This document shows, piece after piece, positions 6,138-13,872 of a stretch of DNA of 16,713 nucleotides. The stretch lies in assembly GCA_025937075.1 (NCBI GenBank), contig JAICSD010000035.1:1-16713 (forward strand), in the 5' to 3' direction. Source of the stretch: Vicinamibacteria bacterium (GTDB taxonomy: Bacteria > Acidobacteriota > Vicinamibacteria > Vicinamibacterales > 2-12-FULL-66-21). The position numbers and the translations under genes were made by a program. Within the stretch, counting starts at the first letter, position 1, and the number at the start of each line of letters is the position of its first letter. The notes below the pieces were generated by a model. The model searched no databases. It saw only the letters and a list, made by a program, of their open reading frames with translations, and was not told where the DNA came from.

Positions 6138-8585
6138 TTGAAAACACTCGCCATTCTGGTCGCGATCGTACTCTCAGCCGGCACATTCACCGCCGCACAG
6201 AGACGGACCGTGCCGCGCATCGACTACGCCCGCCAGATCCGGCCGCTCATCGAGCAGCACTGCCTGGAGTGCCACAGCCAGGACAAGCGTAAGGGCGGCC
6301 TCTCGCTCGCCACTTACGACGACATCCTCGAAGGCGGCCGCAACGGCGCCATCGTCCGTCCAGGGAACGGCGTCAGGAGCACGCTGATCGATCGGCTCAC
6401 CGGCAGGCTCGATCCGCAGATGCCGAAGGACGAGGATCCGTTGAGCCGCAGGGAGATCTCGCTGTTCCGGTCCTGGATCGATCAGGGCGCGCGCCTGACC
6501 CCCTCGTCGCCTTCAGCGCCGCAGCCGTGGGAAGCGCCGCTCGGCCTCTCACGGCCTGTGCTGCCTGACGCGGCATGGCCGGCATGGACGAGCCCAGTCG
6601 ACCGGATCGTATCCCGCTACCTCGCGCAGCACCGACAGGGAGAGCCGGCCGTCGTTCCGGACGCGCAGTTCGCGCGGCGCGTGTATCTGGACGTCTGGGG
6701 TCTGCTGCCCACGCCAGAAGAACTCGATGCATTCGCGAGTGACACAGCTCCCGATAAACGCACGCGCCTCGTCTCGCAGCTCCTCTCCGATAGCGACAAG
6801 TATGCGGAGCACTGGATCACGTTCTGGAACGATCTGCTGCGCAACGAGGATGGCGTCTCGTACTTTTCAGAAACCGCCAGCCGCAAGAGCATCACGCCGT
6901 GGCTGCTCTCCGCCCTCGAATCCAATCTTCCGTACGACCAGTTCGTGTCGCAGTTGCTGAATCCCGCCGCACCGGGCGATCCGGACGGCTTCCTGGTCGG
7001 CGTGAACTGGCGCGGCGAGACGAGCGCGGCGGTGACGCCGTGGATGCAGGCCGCGCAAGGCTCCGCGCAGGTGTTCCTCGGCGTCAATCTCAAGTGCAAC
7101 GCCTGCCACGACAGCTTCGTGAGCAAGTGGAAGCTGAAGGACGCGTATGGGCTCGCGGCGTACTTCTCGCCCGATCCGAAGCTGCAGCTCTATCGCTGCG
7201 ATGTCGCGCAGAACAAGTATGCGGAACCGTCCTTCCTGTTTCCGTCGCTGAGCCGAACGCCCGCCTCCGGGTCGCTGAACGATCGCCGCGCAACGGCGGC
7301 GGCAATCTTCACCGATCGGCGCATGGGCCGCATGCCGCGGACGCTCGTCAATCGGATCTGGATGCGCCTGCTCGGCCACGGGATCGTCGCCAACCCTGAC
7401 GAAATGGATGGACGCCCCTGGAGTCCGACGCTGCTCGATTGGCTGGCCGCCGACTTCGTCGATCATGGCTACGACATCAAGCGGCTGATTCGGACGATCC
7501 TGACGACACAGGCGTATCAGATGCCATCTGTCGCGCGTGCCGGGGACGCGACGGCCCGGAGGTACGTCTTCGCCGGACCCGAGGTCCGCCGCATGACAGC
7601 GGAGCAGTTTGCTGACGCGATCGGATCGATCACCGGCGAGTGGGACGTCCATCCACGCCGCCAGCCGACGCCTGCGGCGTCGCGCGGCGGACCGGCGCCG
7701 TCGATGCCCGCCACATCCGGCGCGTACGGCCGCGAATGGCGCGCCGCATCCAGCACGCTCACGCGCGCGCTCGGCCGTCCCATTCGCGATCAGGTGATCT
7801 CGTTCCGCGGCGCGGAATCGACGACCCCGCAGGCGCTCGAGCTGGTGAACGGCGCAATCCTCACGCGCTGGCTCGAGCGCGCGTCGAAGCGGATGCTCGG
7901 CAAACTGCCGCCAGAGCCGCTCAGCCTCTACAACCGCACCGTCGAAGGACGGAACGCGTCCGAGAGCGCATTCGACGTCGACGTGTCACAGGCGAAGCGC
8001 CTCTGGTTGATCGTGCAGGAGAACGGATCGAACGTGCCGGAGGTCATCCAGCCTGTCTGGGCGGGCGCGGAGCTCGTCGGTCCGTCGGGCGCGACGCCGC
8101 TCTCGTCCCTGGAGCCGCAGGATCCGTCCGGGATTCGCGCGGGTTCGGATCCGATCGCGATCGCCGGCACGAACGGAAGCGGCGTGCGCGTGAAGAACCC
8201 GTCCGTGCTCGTGTACGACATCGAGGGCAAGGGGTACACGCGCTTCCGCGGTGTGATCGGGATCGAGAACCGCACGAGCGACATCGGATCGACACTGAAT
8301 CCCCAGATTCGCTTCTACGTGTTCGACGCCGCGCCGGACATGGATCGGCTGCTGCCGCCATCTTCGGAGACGCCGATGCCATCGCCCCCGACGCTGACGA
8401 GCGTGCGCGCGGTCGTGGACCGTCTCTTCGTTCACGCGCTCGGCCGCGAACCGTCGGCAGAGGAGCGGGACATCGCGGAGGCCGCGCTGCGCAATCCATC
8501 GCGCGGTGACGAGCCGTCAGCGGACGGCCTTGCGGATCTGTTGTGGGCGCTGGTGATGAAGCCGGAATTCCAGTTGATCTACTGA
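6138..8585 (+). CDS. Secreted c-type cytochrome / DUF1549-DUF1553 protein with NPCBM-like insert
   Basis: This 815-residue protein starts at TTG (no in-frame ATG fits) and has a clear Sec signal peptide (KTLAILVAIVLSAGTFTAA). Domains in order: PSCyt1-type cytochrome region with heme site CLECH (C42, C45, H46); DUF1549 (about 150-355), which contains a second CxxCH, CNACH (C320, C323, H324); and DUF1553 (about 378-600 and again 735-815, ending in the usual MKPEF.LIY tail). Between the two DUF1553 parts, residues about 607-731 form a beta-rich insert. Its segment VKNPSVLVYDIEGKGYTRF matches the NPCBM sugar-binding signature. These proteins are abundant in Planctomycetes and Acidobacteria and unknown in reaction; an outer redox role linked to polysaccharides has been suggested. 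The adjacent DUF1501 gene is its usual partner. Confidence 0.93.
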   Translation: MKTLAILVAIVLSAGTFTAAQRRTVPRIDYARQIRPLIEQHCLECHSQDKRKGGLSLATYDDILEGGRNGAIVRPGNGVRSTLIDRLTGRLDPQMPKDEDPLSRREISLFRSWIDQGARLTPSSPSAPQPWEAPLGLSRPVLPDAAWPAWTSPVDRIVSRYLAQHRQGEPAVVPDAQFARRVYLDVWGLLPTPEELDAFASDTAPDKRTRLVSQLLSDSDKYAEHWITFWNDLLRNEDGVSYFSETASRKSITPWLLSALESNLPYDQFVSQLLNPAAPGDPDGFLVGVNWRGETSAAVTPWMQAAQGSAQVFLGVNLKCNACHDSFVSKWKLKDAYGLAAYFSPDPKLQLYRCDVAQNKYAEPSFLFPSLSRTPASGSLNDRRATAAAIFTDRRMGRMPRTLVNRIWMRLLGHGIVANPDEMDGRPWSPTLLDWLAADFVDHGYDIKRLIRTILTTQAYQMPSVARAGDATARRYVFAGPEVRRMTAEQFADAIGSITGEWDVHPRRQPTPAASRGGPAPSMPATSGAYGREWRAASSTLTRALGRPIRDQVISFRGAESTTPQALELVNGAILTRWLERASKRMLGKLPPEPLSLYNRTVEGRNASESAFDVDVSQAKRLWLIVQENGSNVPEVIQPVWAGAELVGPSGATPLSSLEPQDPSGIRAGSDPIAIAGTNGSGVRVKNPSVLVYDIEGKGYTRFRGVIGIENRTSDIGSTLNPQIRFYVFDAAPDMDRLLPPSSETPMPSPPTLTSVRAVVDRLFVHALGREPSAEERDIAEAALRNPSRGDEPSADGLADLLWALVMKPEFQLIY

Positions 8586-8625
8586 GAGCGAGCGGGGGTG
8601 GGGCCCCGCGAGAGTTGAGGATGCT

Positions 8626-10065
8626 ATGACACGCGAAGAGCAGCAGATGTACGCGCGCGTGAGCCGGCGCGGGTTCATGGGCGCCACCGCCGCGGCCACG
8701 ATCGCAGCGCTGGCCGGACGCGAGCCGCTTCTCGCGCAGACGCAAGAGAAGCCCGTGGCGACCGCCGACGCGATGATCGTCCTCTGGATGGCGGGCGGGA
8801 TGGCGCAGACGGAGACGTTCGATCCCAAGCGCTACACGCCGTACGCACCAGGCGTGCGCGTGGAGCAGGTGCTCAGCACCTTCCCGGCAATCCCGACCGC
8901 TGTCGACGGCATCCAGTTCACACAAGGTCTGGAGCAGATCGCGAGCGTCATGGATCGCGGTGCGGTGATCCGCACGTTCAATGCTGCCGATCTCGGGTTC
9001 ATCCTGCACTCGCGACACCAATATCACTGGCATACGGGGTACGTGCCGCCCCAGCCGATGGCAATGCCGCACATCGGCGCGGTGATCTCGAAAACGCTCG
9101 GGCCGAAGAATCCGGATGTGCCCGCGTTCATCGCGATCGGCCAGACCGTGGAAGGGCCTGGCGAGATCGCCACGCTGAAGGCGTTCCACACGGCGGGCTT
9201 TCTCGGATCGGAGCACGGGCCATTCCTCATCGTCGATCCGCAGGATGCGGCGTCGGCGGTCCGGCCGCCGAAGGCGTTGGGCGAGCGGCGATTCCAGAGC
9301 CGTCGTCAGCTGTTCGAGACGCTGCTCGCACAAGAGCCGGTGTATCAGTATGGCGGTGACTTCCAGCGCGAATCGCTCGTCAAGTCGCTCGACGCCGCGG
9401 ATCGGCTGCTCCGCTCGCCCTCCGCGAAGGCCTTCGATCTCTCGCTCGAGCCGAAGGCGGCGTTCGACGCGTACAACACAGGCCGCTTCGGCCAGGGCTG
9501 CCTGCTCGCGCGAAGGCTCGTCGAAGCCGGCGCACGGTACGTCGAGGTGACGTCGGAGTACATCCCGTTCGTGTACTGGGACAGTCACGAGAACGGCCAC
9601 GAGCGCGCGGTTGCGATGAAGAAGCTGATCGATGCGCCTGTCGCGCAACTCGTTCGCGACCTCGACGAGCGCGGTCTGCTCGACCGCACCCTTGTCGTCC
9701 TCGCCAGCGAGTTCGGCCGCGACGCGATGACCGAGGGAAAGGTCGGAAAGGAAGTCAAGGATCAGGCGATCAACATCCCGGACGTCATGAGCGAGCCGCG
9801 CCACTACGGCATGCATCGCCACTTCACGGCCGCCGGGTCGATCCTGCTGTTCGGCGGCGGCATCAAGAAGGGTTTCGTCTACGGCCGCACCGCCGACGAG
9901 CGTCCCTGCACGACGATCGAAAACCCCGTCATCGTCCAGGACCTGCACGCAACGATGTATCGGGCGATGGGGATTGCGGCGGACACGTCGTACATCGTGG
10001 AACGGCGGCCGGTGTTCGTGACGAAGGACGGGAAGGGAAAGGTCATCCGTGAGCTGTTCGCGTAG
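8626..10065 (+). CDS. Tat-exported DUF1501 protein (alkaline-phosphatase/sulfatase-like fold)
   Basis: This 479-residue protein carries a twin-arginine signal (SRRGFMG at 13-19, then a hydrophobic Ala-rich stretch). Family landmarks are WMAGGMAQTETFD (about 54-66), WDSHENGH (318-325), the helix LVRDLDERGLLDRTLVVLAS, EFGR (362-365) and LLFGGGIKKGFVYGRTADE. DUF1501 proteins belong to the alkaline-phosphatase superfamily, and metal-dependent hydrolysis of a phosphate or sulfate ester is possible but unproven. Two usual motifs deviate: EFGRTP is EFGRDA, and the late GRDHW is replaced by GMHRHF, so the active site may differ from typical members. GAGG precedes the ATG by 5 bases. The preceding gene is the DUF1549/DUF1553 partner (40-base gap), and the NHL gene overlaps its last 17 bases. 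Confidence 0.92.
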   Translation: MTREEQQMYARVSRRGFMGATAAATIAALAGREPLLAQTQEKPVATADAMIVLWMAGGMAQTETFDPKRYTPYAPGVRVEQVLSTFPAIPTAVDGIQFTQGLEQIASVMDRGAVIRTFNAADLGFILHSRHQYHWHTGYVPPQPMAMPHIGAVISKTLGPKNPDVPAFIAIGQTVEGPGEIATLKAFHTAGFLGSEHGPFLIVDPQDAASAVRPPKALGERRFQSRRQLFETLLAQEPVYQYGGDFQRESLVKSLDAADRLLRSPSAKAFDLSLEPKAAFDAYNTGRFGQGCLLARRLVEAGARYVEVTSEYIPFVYWDSHENGHERAVAMKKLIDAPVAQLVRDLDERGLLDRTLVVLASEFGRDAMTEGKVGKEVKDQAINIPDVMSEPRHYGMHRHFTAAGSILLFGGGIKKGFVYGRTADERPCTTIENPVIVQDLHATMYRAMGIAADTSYIVERRPVFVTKDGKGKVIRELFA

Positions 10066-11113
10066 AGAATTCCTGAAAACCGCCGCCGCTGCGCCGCTTC
10101 TGCTCGGCACGCAGGACAAGGCCGGAACGCGTGCGCCGGTGCTCGGGCGCGGCGAGCTCACGTACGAAGCCATCCACGACTGGGGCGCGCTGCCGGCGCG
10201 AATTCGCTGGGGCAACACGCATGGGGTCGTCGAGGATTCGCAGGGGAACATCTACGTGCACCACACGGTGCACGCGACGAGCGAGAGCGCCGACTCGATG
10301 GTCGTCTTCGACCGCGACGGCCGCTTCGTGCGCTCGTGGGGACGGCAGTTCCGCGGCGTCGCGCACGGGCTCCACATCCGGAAGGAGGGCAGCGACGAGT
10401 TCCTCTACCTGACCGTCAATGCCGCGAACCCGCGCCTCACGCCGGCGCCCGAGATGCAGGCGGTCGTGGTCAAGGCCACGCCGCGCGGTGAGATCGTCTG
10501 GACGATTCGGGGCGCGCCCGACATTCCGGAGTACAAGGCCGCGGCCGACGGCTCGCCCGCCCGCTACAATCCCACCAACATCGCCATCGCGCCGAACGGC
10601 GATCTGTACGTGGCCGATGGATATGGTTCCTACTTCGTCAACCAGTACAACAGCCGCGGGGAATACATCCGCACGTTCGGCGGGAAAGGATCCGAGCCGG
10701 GCCAGCTGAACGAGCCGCACGGCATCTGGATGGACACGCGCGGGCCGGATCCAGTCCTCGTTGTCGCGGATCGGCGCAACAATCGCCTGCAGCGGTTCAC
10801 GCCCGATGGGCGGCACATCGATTTCGTCACAGGGTTCCGGCTGCCGTGCCACTTCGACGAGCAGCACGGGACGGTGGTGATTCCGGACCTTCAGGGACGC
10901 GTGACGCTGATCGGCCGCAACGATCAGATTATCGAGCACCTCGGCGACTCGAACCCCGCGAACTGGAACAACCCGCTGCGCACGCAGCCGCGCGACGCCT
11001 TCATCCCGGGTCAGTTCATCTGTCCGCACGGCGCCTGTTTCGATCACGACGGCAACATTTTCGTCGTGGAATGGGTGGAAGTCGGGCGCGTCACGAAGCT
11101 CCGGAGAGTGTAG
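10049..11113 (+). CDS. Tat-exported NHL-repeat beta-propeller protein
   Basis: The GTG start lies inside the end of the DUF1501 gene (17-base overlap), preceded by GGGAAAGG, so translation is probably coupled. The 354-residue product opens with a near-perfect Tat motif, SRREFLK (4-10), followed by a short Ala/Leu stretch. The rest is an NHL-type propeller with repeated blades of the form GNIYVHH, GDLYVADGYG, VLVVADRRNNRLQRFTPDG and GNIFVVEW. NHL propellers act as binding scaffolds or, in the peptidylamidoglycolate lyase branch, as metal-dependent lyases. Histidines such as those in THGVVED, EPHGIW and CPHGACFDHDG could mark a metal site, but I cannot confirm an enzyme. It ends 2 bases before the next start. 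Confidence 0.88.
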   Translation: MSCSRREFLKTAAAAPLLLGTQDKAGTRAPVLGRGELTYEAIHDWGALPARIRWGNTHGVVEDSQGNIYVHHTVHATSESADSMVVFDRDGRFVRSWGRQFRGVAHGLHIRKEGSDEFLYLTVNAANPRLTPAPEMQAVVVKATPRGEIVWTIRGAPDIPEYKAAADGSPARYNPTNIAIAPNGDLYVADGYGSYFVNQYNSRGEYIRTFGGKGSEPGQLNEPHGIWMDTRGPDPVLVVADRRNNRLQRFTPDGRHIDFVTGFRLPCHFDEQHGTVVIPDLQGRVTLIGRNDQIIEHLGDSNPANWNNPLRTQPRDAFIPGQFICPHGACFDHDGNIFVVEWVEVGRVTKLRRV

Positions 11114-11115
11114 AC

Positions 11116-11802
11116 ATGACACGAACGTTGTCCTGCTCTCTCATCGTGTGCCTGCTGGCGTGGGCGTCGCTCACCTTGGATGGGGCTCGTTCTGAGGAGC
11201 TCGGCGTGTTCACCGACAGTACCGACGTGGGAACGGCGTCGACGATCGGGCCGGGCAGCGCGGCGTTCGATCCGGCGACGAGGGTCTACACGATCTCCGG
11301 CGGCGGCGAGAACATGTGGGGAACGGCGGATCACTTTCACTACGTCTGGAAGAAGGTGAGCGGAGATCTGCGGCTCGCGGCGACGATCGCGTTCACCGGC
11401 ACGAAGCCGTCTGATAGTCCACCCGAAGGTCACCGGAAGGCGTGTCTCGTCATCCGCCAGACGCTCGATCCGGATTCCGTCTATGCCGATGCGGCACTGC
11501 ACGGTGACGGTCTGACGGCGCTGCAGTATCGGGATGCGAGAGGCGCCATCACGCGCGAGGTCCGCGCGGACGTGACGGCGCCAAGGCGCTTGCGCCTCGA
11601 GAAACGCGGCAACGACATTTCGATGTGGGTGGCACCCGAAGGAGGCGAGCTCAGGCCGGCAGGAACGCCCGTGAACGTCGAGTTCGCGGGCGAGTACTAT
11701 GTCGGCCTCGGCGTCTGCGCGCACAGTACGGCGCGCCTGGAGACGGCGACGTTTTCGGACGTGGTCCTCGAGACGCCGCAGGTGAAGACCGTAAACAGGT
11801 GA
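11116..11802 (+). CDS. Secreted concanavalin-like beta-sandwich protein (DUF1349-like)
   Basis: The ATG at 11116 begins a Sec signal peptide (SCSLIVCLLAWASLTLDGA), giving a 228-residue protein; the frame is open further upstream but only as a shadow of the NHL gene. The mature part is beta-rich, with FDPATRVYTISGGGENMW, FHYVWKKVSGDLRLAATIAF and ETATFSDVVLE. This is the pattern of the concanavalin A-like/DUF1349 fold also found fused to TolB-like or NHL propellers. A role in carbohydrate or protein binding on the cell surface is inferred. The C-terminus is altered: a 17-base tandem duplication (11780-11813) brings in a TGA at 11800, replacing an apparent tail VKDQR. It lies 2 bases after the NHL gene. 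Confidence 0.82.
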   Translation: MTRTLSCSLIVCLLAWASLTLDGARSEELGVFTDSTDVGTASTIGPGSAAFDPATRVYTISGGGENMWGTADHFHYVWKKVSGDLRLAATIAFTGTKPSDSPPEGHRKACLVIRQTLDPDSVYADAALHGDGLTALQYRDARGAITREVRADVTAPRRLRLEKRGNDISMWVAPEGGELRPAGTPVNVEFAGEYYVGLGVCAHSTARLETATFSDVVLETPQVKTVNR

Positions 11803-11813
11803 AGACCGTAAAT
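11780..11813 (+). repeat. 17-bp tandem duplication across the stop codon
   Basis: Two copies of AGGTGAAGACCGTAAA plus one base (C in the first, T in the second) lie head to tail at 11780-11796 and 11797-11813. The unit is not a multiple of three. Deleting one copy restores a frame that reads QVKTVNVKDQR and stops at 11829-11831, 3 bases before the next ATG. Confidence 0.9.
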
Positions 11814-11834
11814 GTGAAGGACCAACGCTGAACG

Positions 11835-13040
11835 ATGCCGTACACCGTTACGAAGGATCTGATTCTGCCTGCGACCGTGACCGGCTCCTGGCCGCGTCCA
11901 CGGTGGTTCGACGCCAGCATGTGGGGCAAACCGCTCGATACCTGCATGATGGACGTACGCTTCCGCGAGAAGTTCGAGGACGCGCTCGCGGTCGTCATCA
12001 GCGACGAGGAGCGCGCCGGGCTCGACGTCCTCACCCACGGGGATTTTCACTGCGACGAGGATTTCGCAGGACGCAACTGGCATCACTATCCGCTCCAGCG
12101 CTGGACGGGGTTCGAAGGGGACTACCTGCAGTCCGAAGAAACCCGCAGCCCGTGGCTGCGGTATCCACCCGGCACGCTGCTCAACGAGATCTACACGGCG
12201 TGGCGATGGCCGCGCGTGACGGGCAAGGTCGAGCACCGTCCGCTCGACTACCCCAAGATCTGGCGCATCGCGCAGAGCAAGTCCCGTCGTCCGGTCCGGT
12301 TCGGCACGTGCTGCTCGCAGGTGATGGGGCTCTTCCTGGATATCTACACGGACAAGTACAAGGACAACCGCGAGGTCGTCTGGGACATGGCGGTCGCCAT
12401 GAACGCCGAGCTGCGCGCGCTCAGGGACGCCGGCTGCCGCTGCATCCAGATAGAGGAGCCGACGCTGCATTTCATGGCCAACACGTACGGCGCGAAGCAC
12501 GAGAACGTGAAGTTCATGGTCGAGTGCTACAACCGCGAGGTCCAGGGGCTCGACGATGTGGAGATCTGGATCCATACGTGCTGGGGGAACCCGAACATGC
12601 AGCGCGTCATGGAGGACACGAGCTACAAGGCCTCGTTCGAGCTCTATCTGAACGAGCTGCGCGGCGACGTGTGGACGATTGAGACGCGCGACCGCGGGTT
12701 CAAGGACATCGAGCTCTTCGGCTCCCTGAAAGGAAAGCTTCCAAAGAAGATCTGTATCGGCGCCGTCAGCCACCGATCGCTGCAGGCCGACAGGCCCGAG
12801 GACGTCGCCGACGCCATTCGCACGGCGCTGAAGCACATCGCGCCCGAACAGCTCGTCGTCTCGAGCGACTGCGGGTTCGGACGCCAGGGCTGCAACCGCG
12901 AAATCGCCTTCTACAAAGCGGCCGCGATCGCGCAGGGCTGCAATATCGTGCGTCAGGAGCTTGGCGTGAAGCCGAGCTACGTCCCTGCGGCGGATCCGGG
13001 TCTGCAGATCGACATCGTTCCGAAGACGGCGGTGCGATGA
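11835..13040 (+). CDS. MetE-core (cobalamin-independent methionine synthase-like) methyltransferase
   Basis: This 401-residue cytoplasmic protein corresponds to the C-terminal catalytic barrel of MetE and lacks the N-terminal folate-binding half. Signatures are VTGSWPRP (14-21), HGDFHCDEDF (68-77), CIQIEEPTLH, IHTCWGN with H247 and C249, VWTIETRDR with E283, and SSDCGFGRQG with C346. H247, C249, E283 and C346 match the His-x-Cys...Glu...Cys zinc site that activates a thiol acceptor. The family includes methionine synthase cores, epoxyalkane:CoM transferase and others, so methyl donor and thiol acceptor are open. Homocysteine is the default guess. AAGGA precedes the ATG. Its stop overlaps the FkbM start by 4 bases (ATGA). 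It is the only clearly cytoplasmic protein among mostly exported neighbours. Confidence 0.88.
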   Translation: MPYTVTKDLILPATVTGSWPRPRWFDASMWGKPLDTCMMDVRFREKFEDALAVVISDEERAGLDVLTHGDFHCDEDFAGRNWHHYPLQRWTGFEGDYLQSEETRSPWLRYPPGTLLNEIYTAWRWPRVTGKVEHRPLDYPKIWRIAQSKSRRPVRFGTCCSQVMGLFLDIYTDKYKDNREVVWDMAVAMNAELRALRDAGCRCIQIEEPTLHFMANTYGAKHENVKFMVECYNREVQGLDDVEIWIHTCWGNPNMQRVMEDTSYKASFELYLNELRGDVWTIETRDRGFKDIELFGSLKGKLPKKICIGAVSHRSLQADRPEDVADAIRTALKHIAPEQLVVSSDCGFGRQGCNREIAFYKAAAIAQGCNIVRQELGVKPSYVPAADPGLQIDIVPKTAVR

Positions 13041-13855
13041 AACGCTCGCGGCTGGATTCGTGGTCGCAGACGTTCCTCGCGGTCGCGCTTCTCGTGGCTG
13101 TGGGGGCGGGATGGTGGTCGGCGCGGCGCACGGCCGCGCAGAGTGCCGCGCCCACGCAGTCATCCGGTTCGCCCGCCCGACACGTATCGGAGACCGAGCG
13201 TGAATTGGATCGTTACAAGCAGCGCTACGGTCCGGATCACTACTCGCAGGGCGTGGAGGAGTGGCTGATCCGCGACTACGTTCAGGATCGCCGCGATGGG
13301 TTTTTCGTCGACGTCGGCGCGAATCACTACAAGAACGCGAGCAAGACGTATTACCTCGAATCGACGCTTGGCTGGTCGGGGCTCGCGATCGAGCCGCAGC
13401 AGGAGCTTGGCGCCGACTACGCGAAGTTCCGCCCGCGCACGAAGTTCCTGCCGTTCTTCGTCTCGGACGTGTCGCACGACACGGCGAAGTTCTACATCCT
13501 CAGCCGCGGCTCGCAGATCGCTTCGTCGGATCCCGAATTCGTGAAGGCGTGGGGCACGCCCGGCGAAGTGCGGAGCGTGCCAACGATCACGATGAACGAC
13601 CTGCTCGACACAGAACGCGTCAAGCGGATTGACTTCCTGTCGATGGATATCGAGCTGCACGAGCCGCAGGCGCTCAAGGGGTTCGACATCGATCGCTTCA
13701 AGCCTGCATTCGTTTGCATTGAAGCGCTGTTGCCGGTCCGACAGCCGATCCTCGACTACTTCACCCGGCACGGCTACGTCCTCGTCGGCAAGTATCTGTG
13801 GCTCGACGAGGAGGATCTCTACTTCGCACCGCTCGCCGCGAAGCCGCAGTCCTGA
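13037..13855 (+). CDS. FkbM-family SAM-dependent methyltransferase with N-terminal membrane segment
   Basis: This 272-residue protein has one hydrophobic segment (about 12-27) flanked by KRSR and ARR, followed by a Ser/Ala/Pro-rich linker; it is a signal anchor or a signal peptide ending near TAAQSA. The catalytic domain shows SAM motif I as FFVDVGANHYKNAS (V91-N96), the acidic LAIEPQ after strand 2, and the FkbM hallmark FLSMDIELHEPQALKGFD. FkbM enzymes usually O-methylate sugars or polyketides in the cytoplasm. Start and stop of neighbouring genes overlap (ATGA at 13037), so it is translationally coupled to the MetE-like gene. If the N-terminus directs export, a SAM-dependent domain outside the membrane would be anomalous; a cytoplasmic-facing anchor is more likely. 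It is the last gene of the cluster. Confidence 0.88.
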   Translation: MKRSRLDSWSQTFLAVALLVAVGAGWWSARRTAAQSAAPTQSSGSPARHVSETERELDRYKQRYGPDHYSQGVEEWLIRDYVQDRRDGFFVDVGANHYKNASKTYYLESTLGWSGLAIEPQQELGADYAKFRPRTKFLPFFVSDVSHDTAKFYILSRGSQIASSDPEFVKAWGTPGEVRSVPTITMNDLLDTERVKRIDFLSMDIELHEPQALKGFDIDRFKPAFVCIEALLPVRQPILDYFTRHGYVLVGKYLWLDEEDLYFAPLAAKPQS

Positions 13856-13872
13856 GCCGCTGTCACGACGAA

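Noticed and set aside
8594..8606. GGGG/CCCC inverted repeat before the DUF1501 gene
   Set aside because: Only 4 to 5 bp, expected by chance in such GC-rich sequence, and no T run.
8044..10251. 735-codon open frame on the - strand opposite the DUF1501 gene
   Set aside because: Its translation is rich in Arg, Ala, His and Asp with no domain, as expected for an antisense frame of GC-rich coding DNA; the + strand genes here have clear family motifs.
10846..11115. Upstream extension of the beta-sandwich protein frame
   Set aside because: This part overlaps the NHL gene out of frame and is Arg-rich; the ATG at 11116 is followed by a proper signal peptide.
10043..11122. 359-codon - strand frame covering the NHL gene
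   Set aside because: Antisense shadow: almost the same span as the NHL gene, low-complexity Arg/Val/Asp composition, no motif.
11697..13163. 488-codon - strand frame opposite the MetE-like gene
   Set aside because: Antisense shadow; the + strand carries the complete HxC...E...C zinc site.
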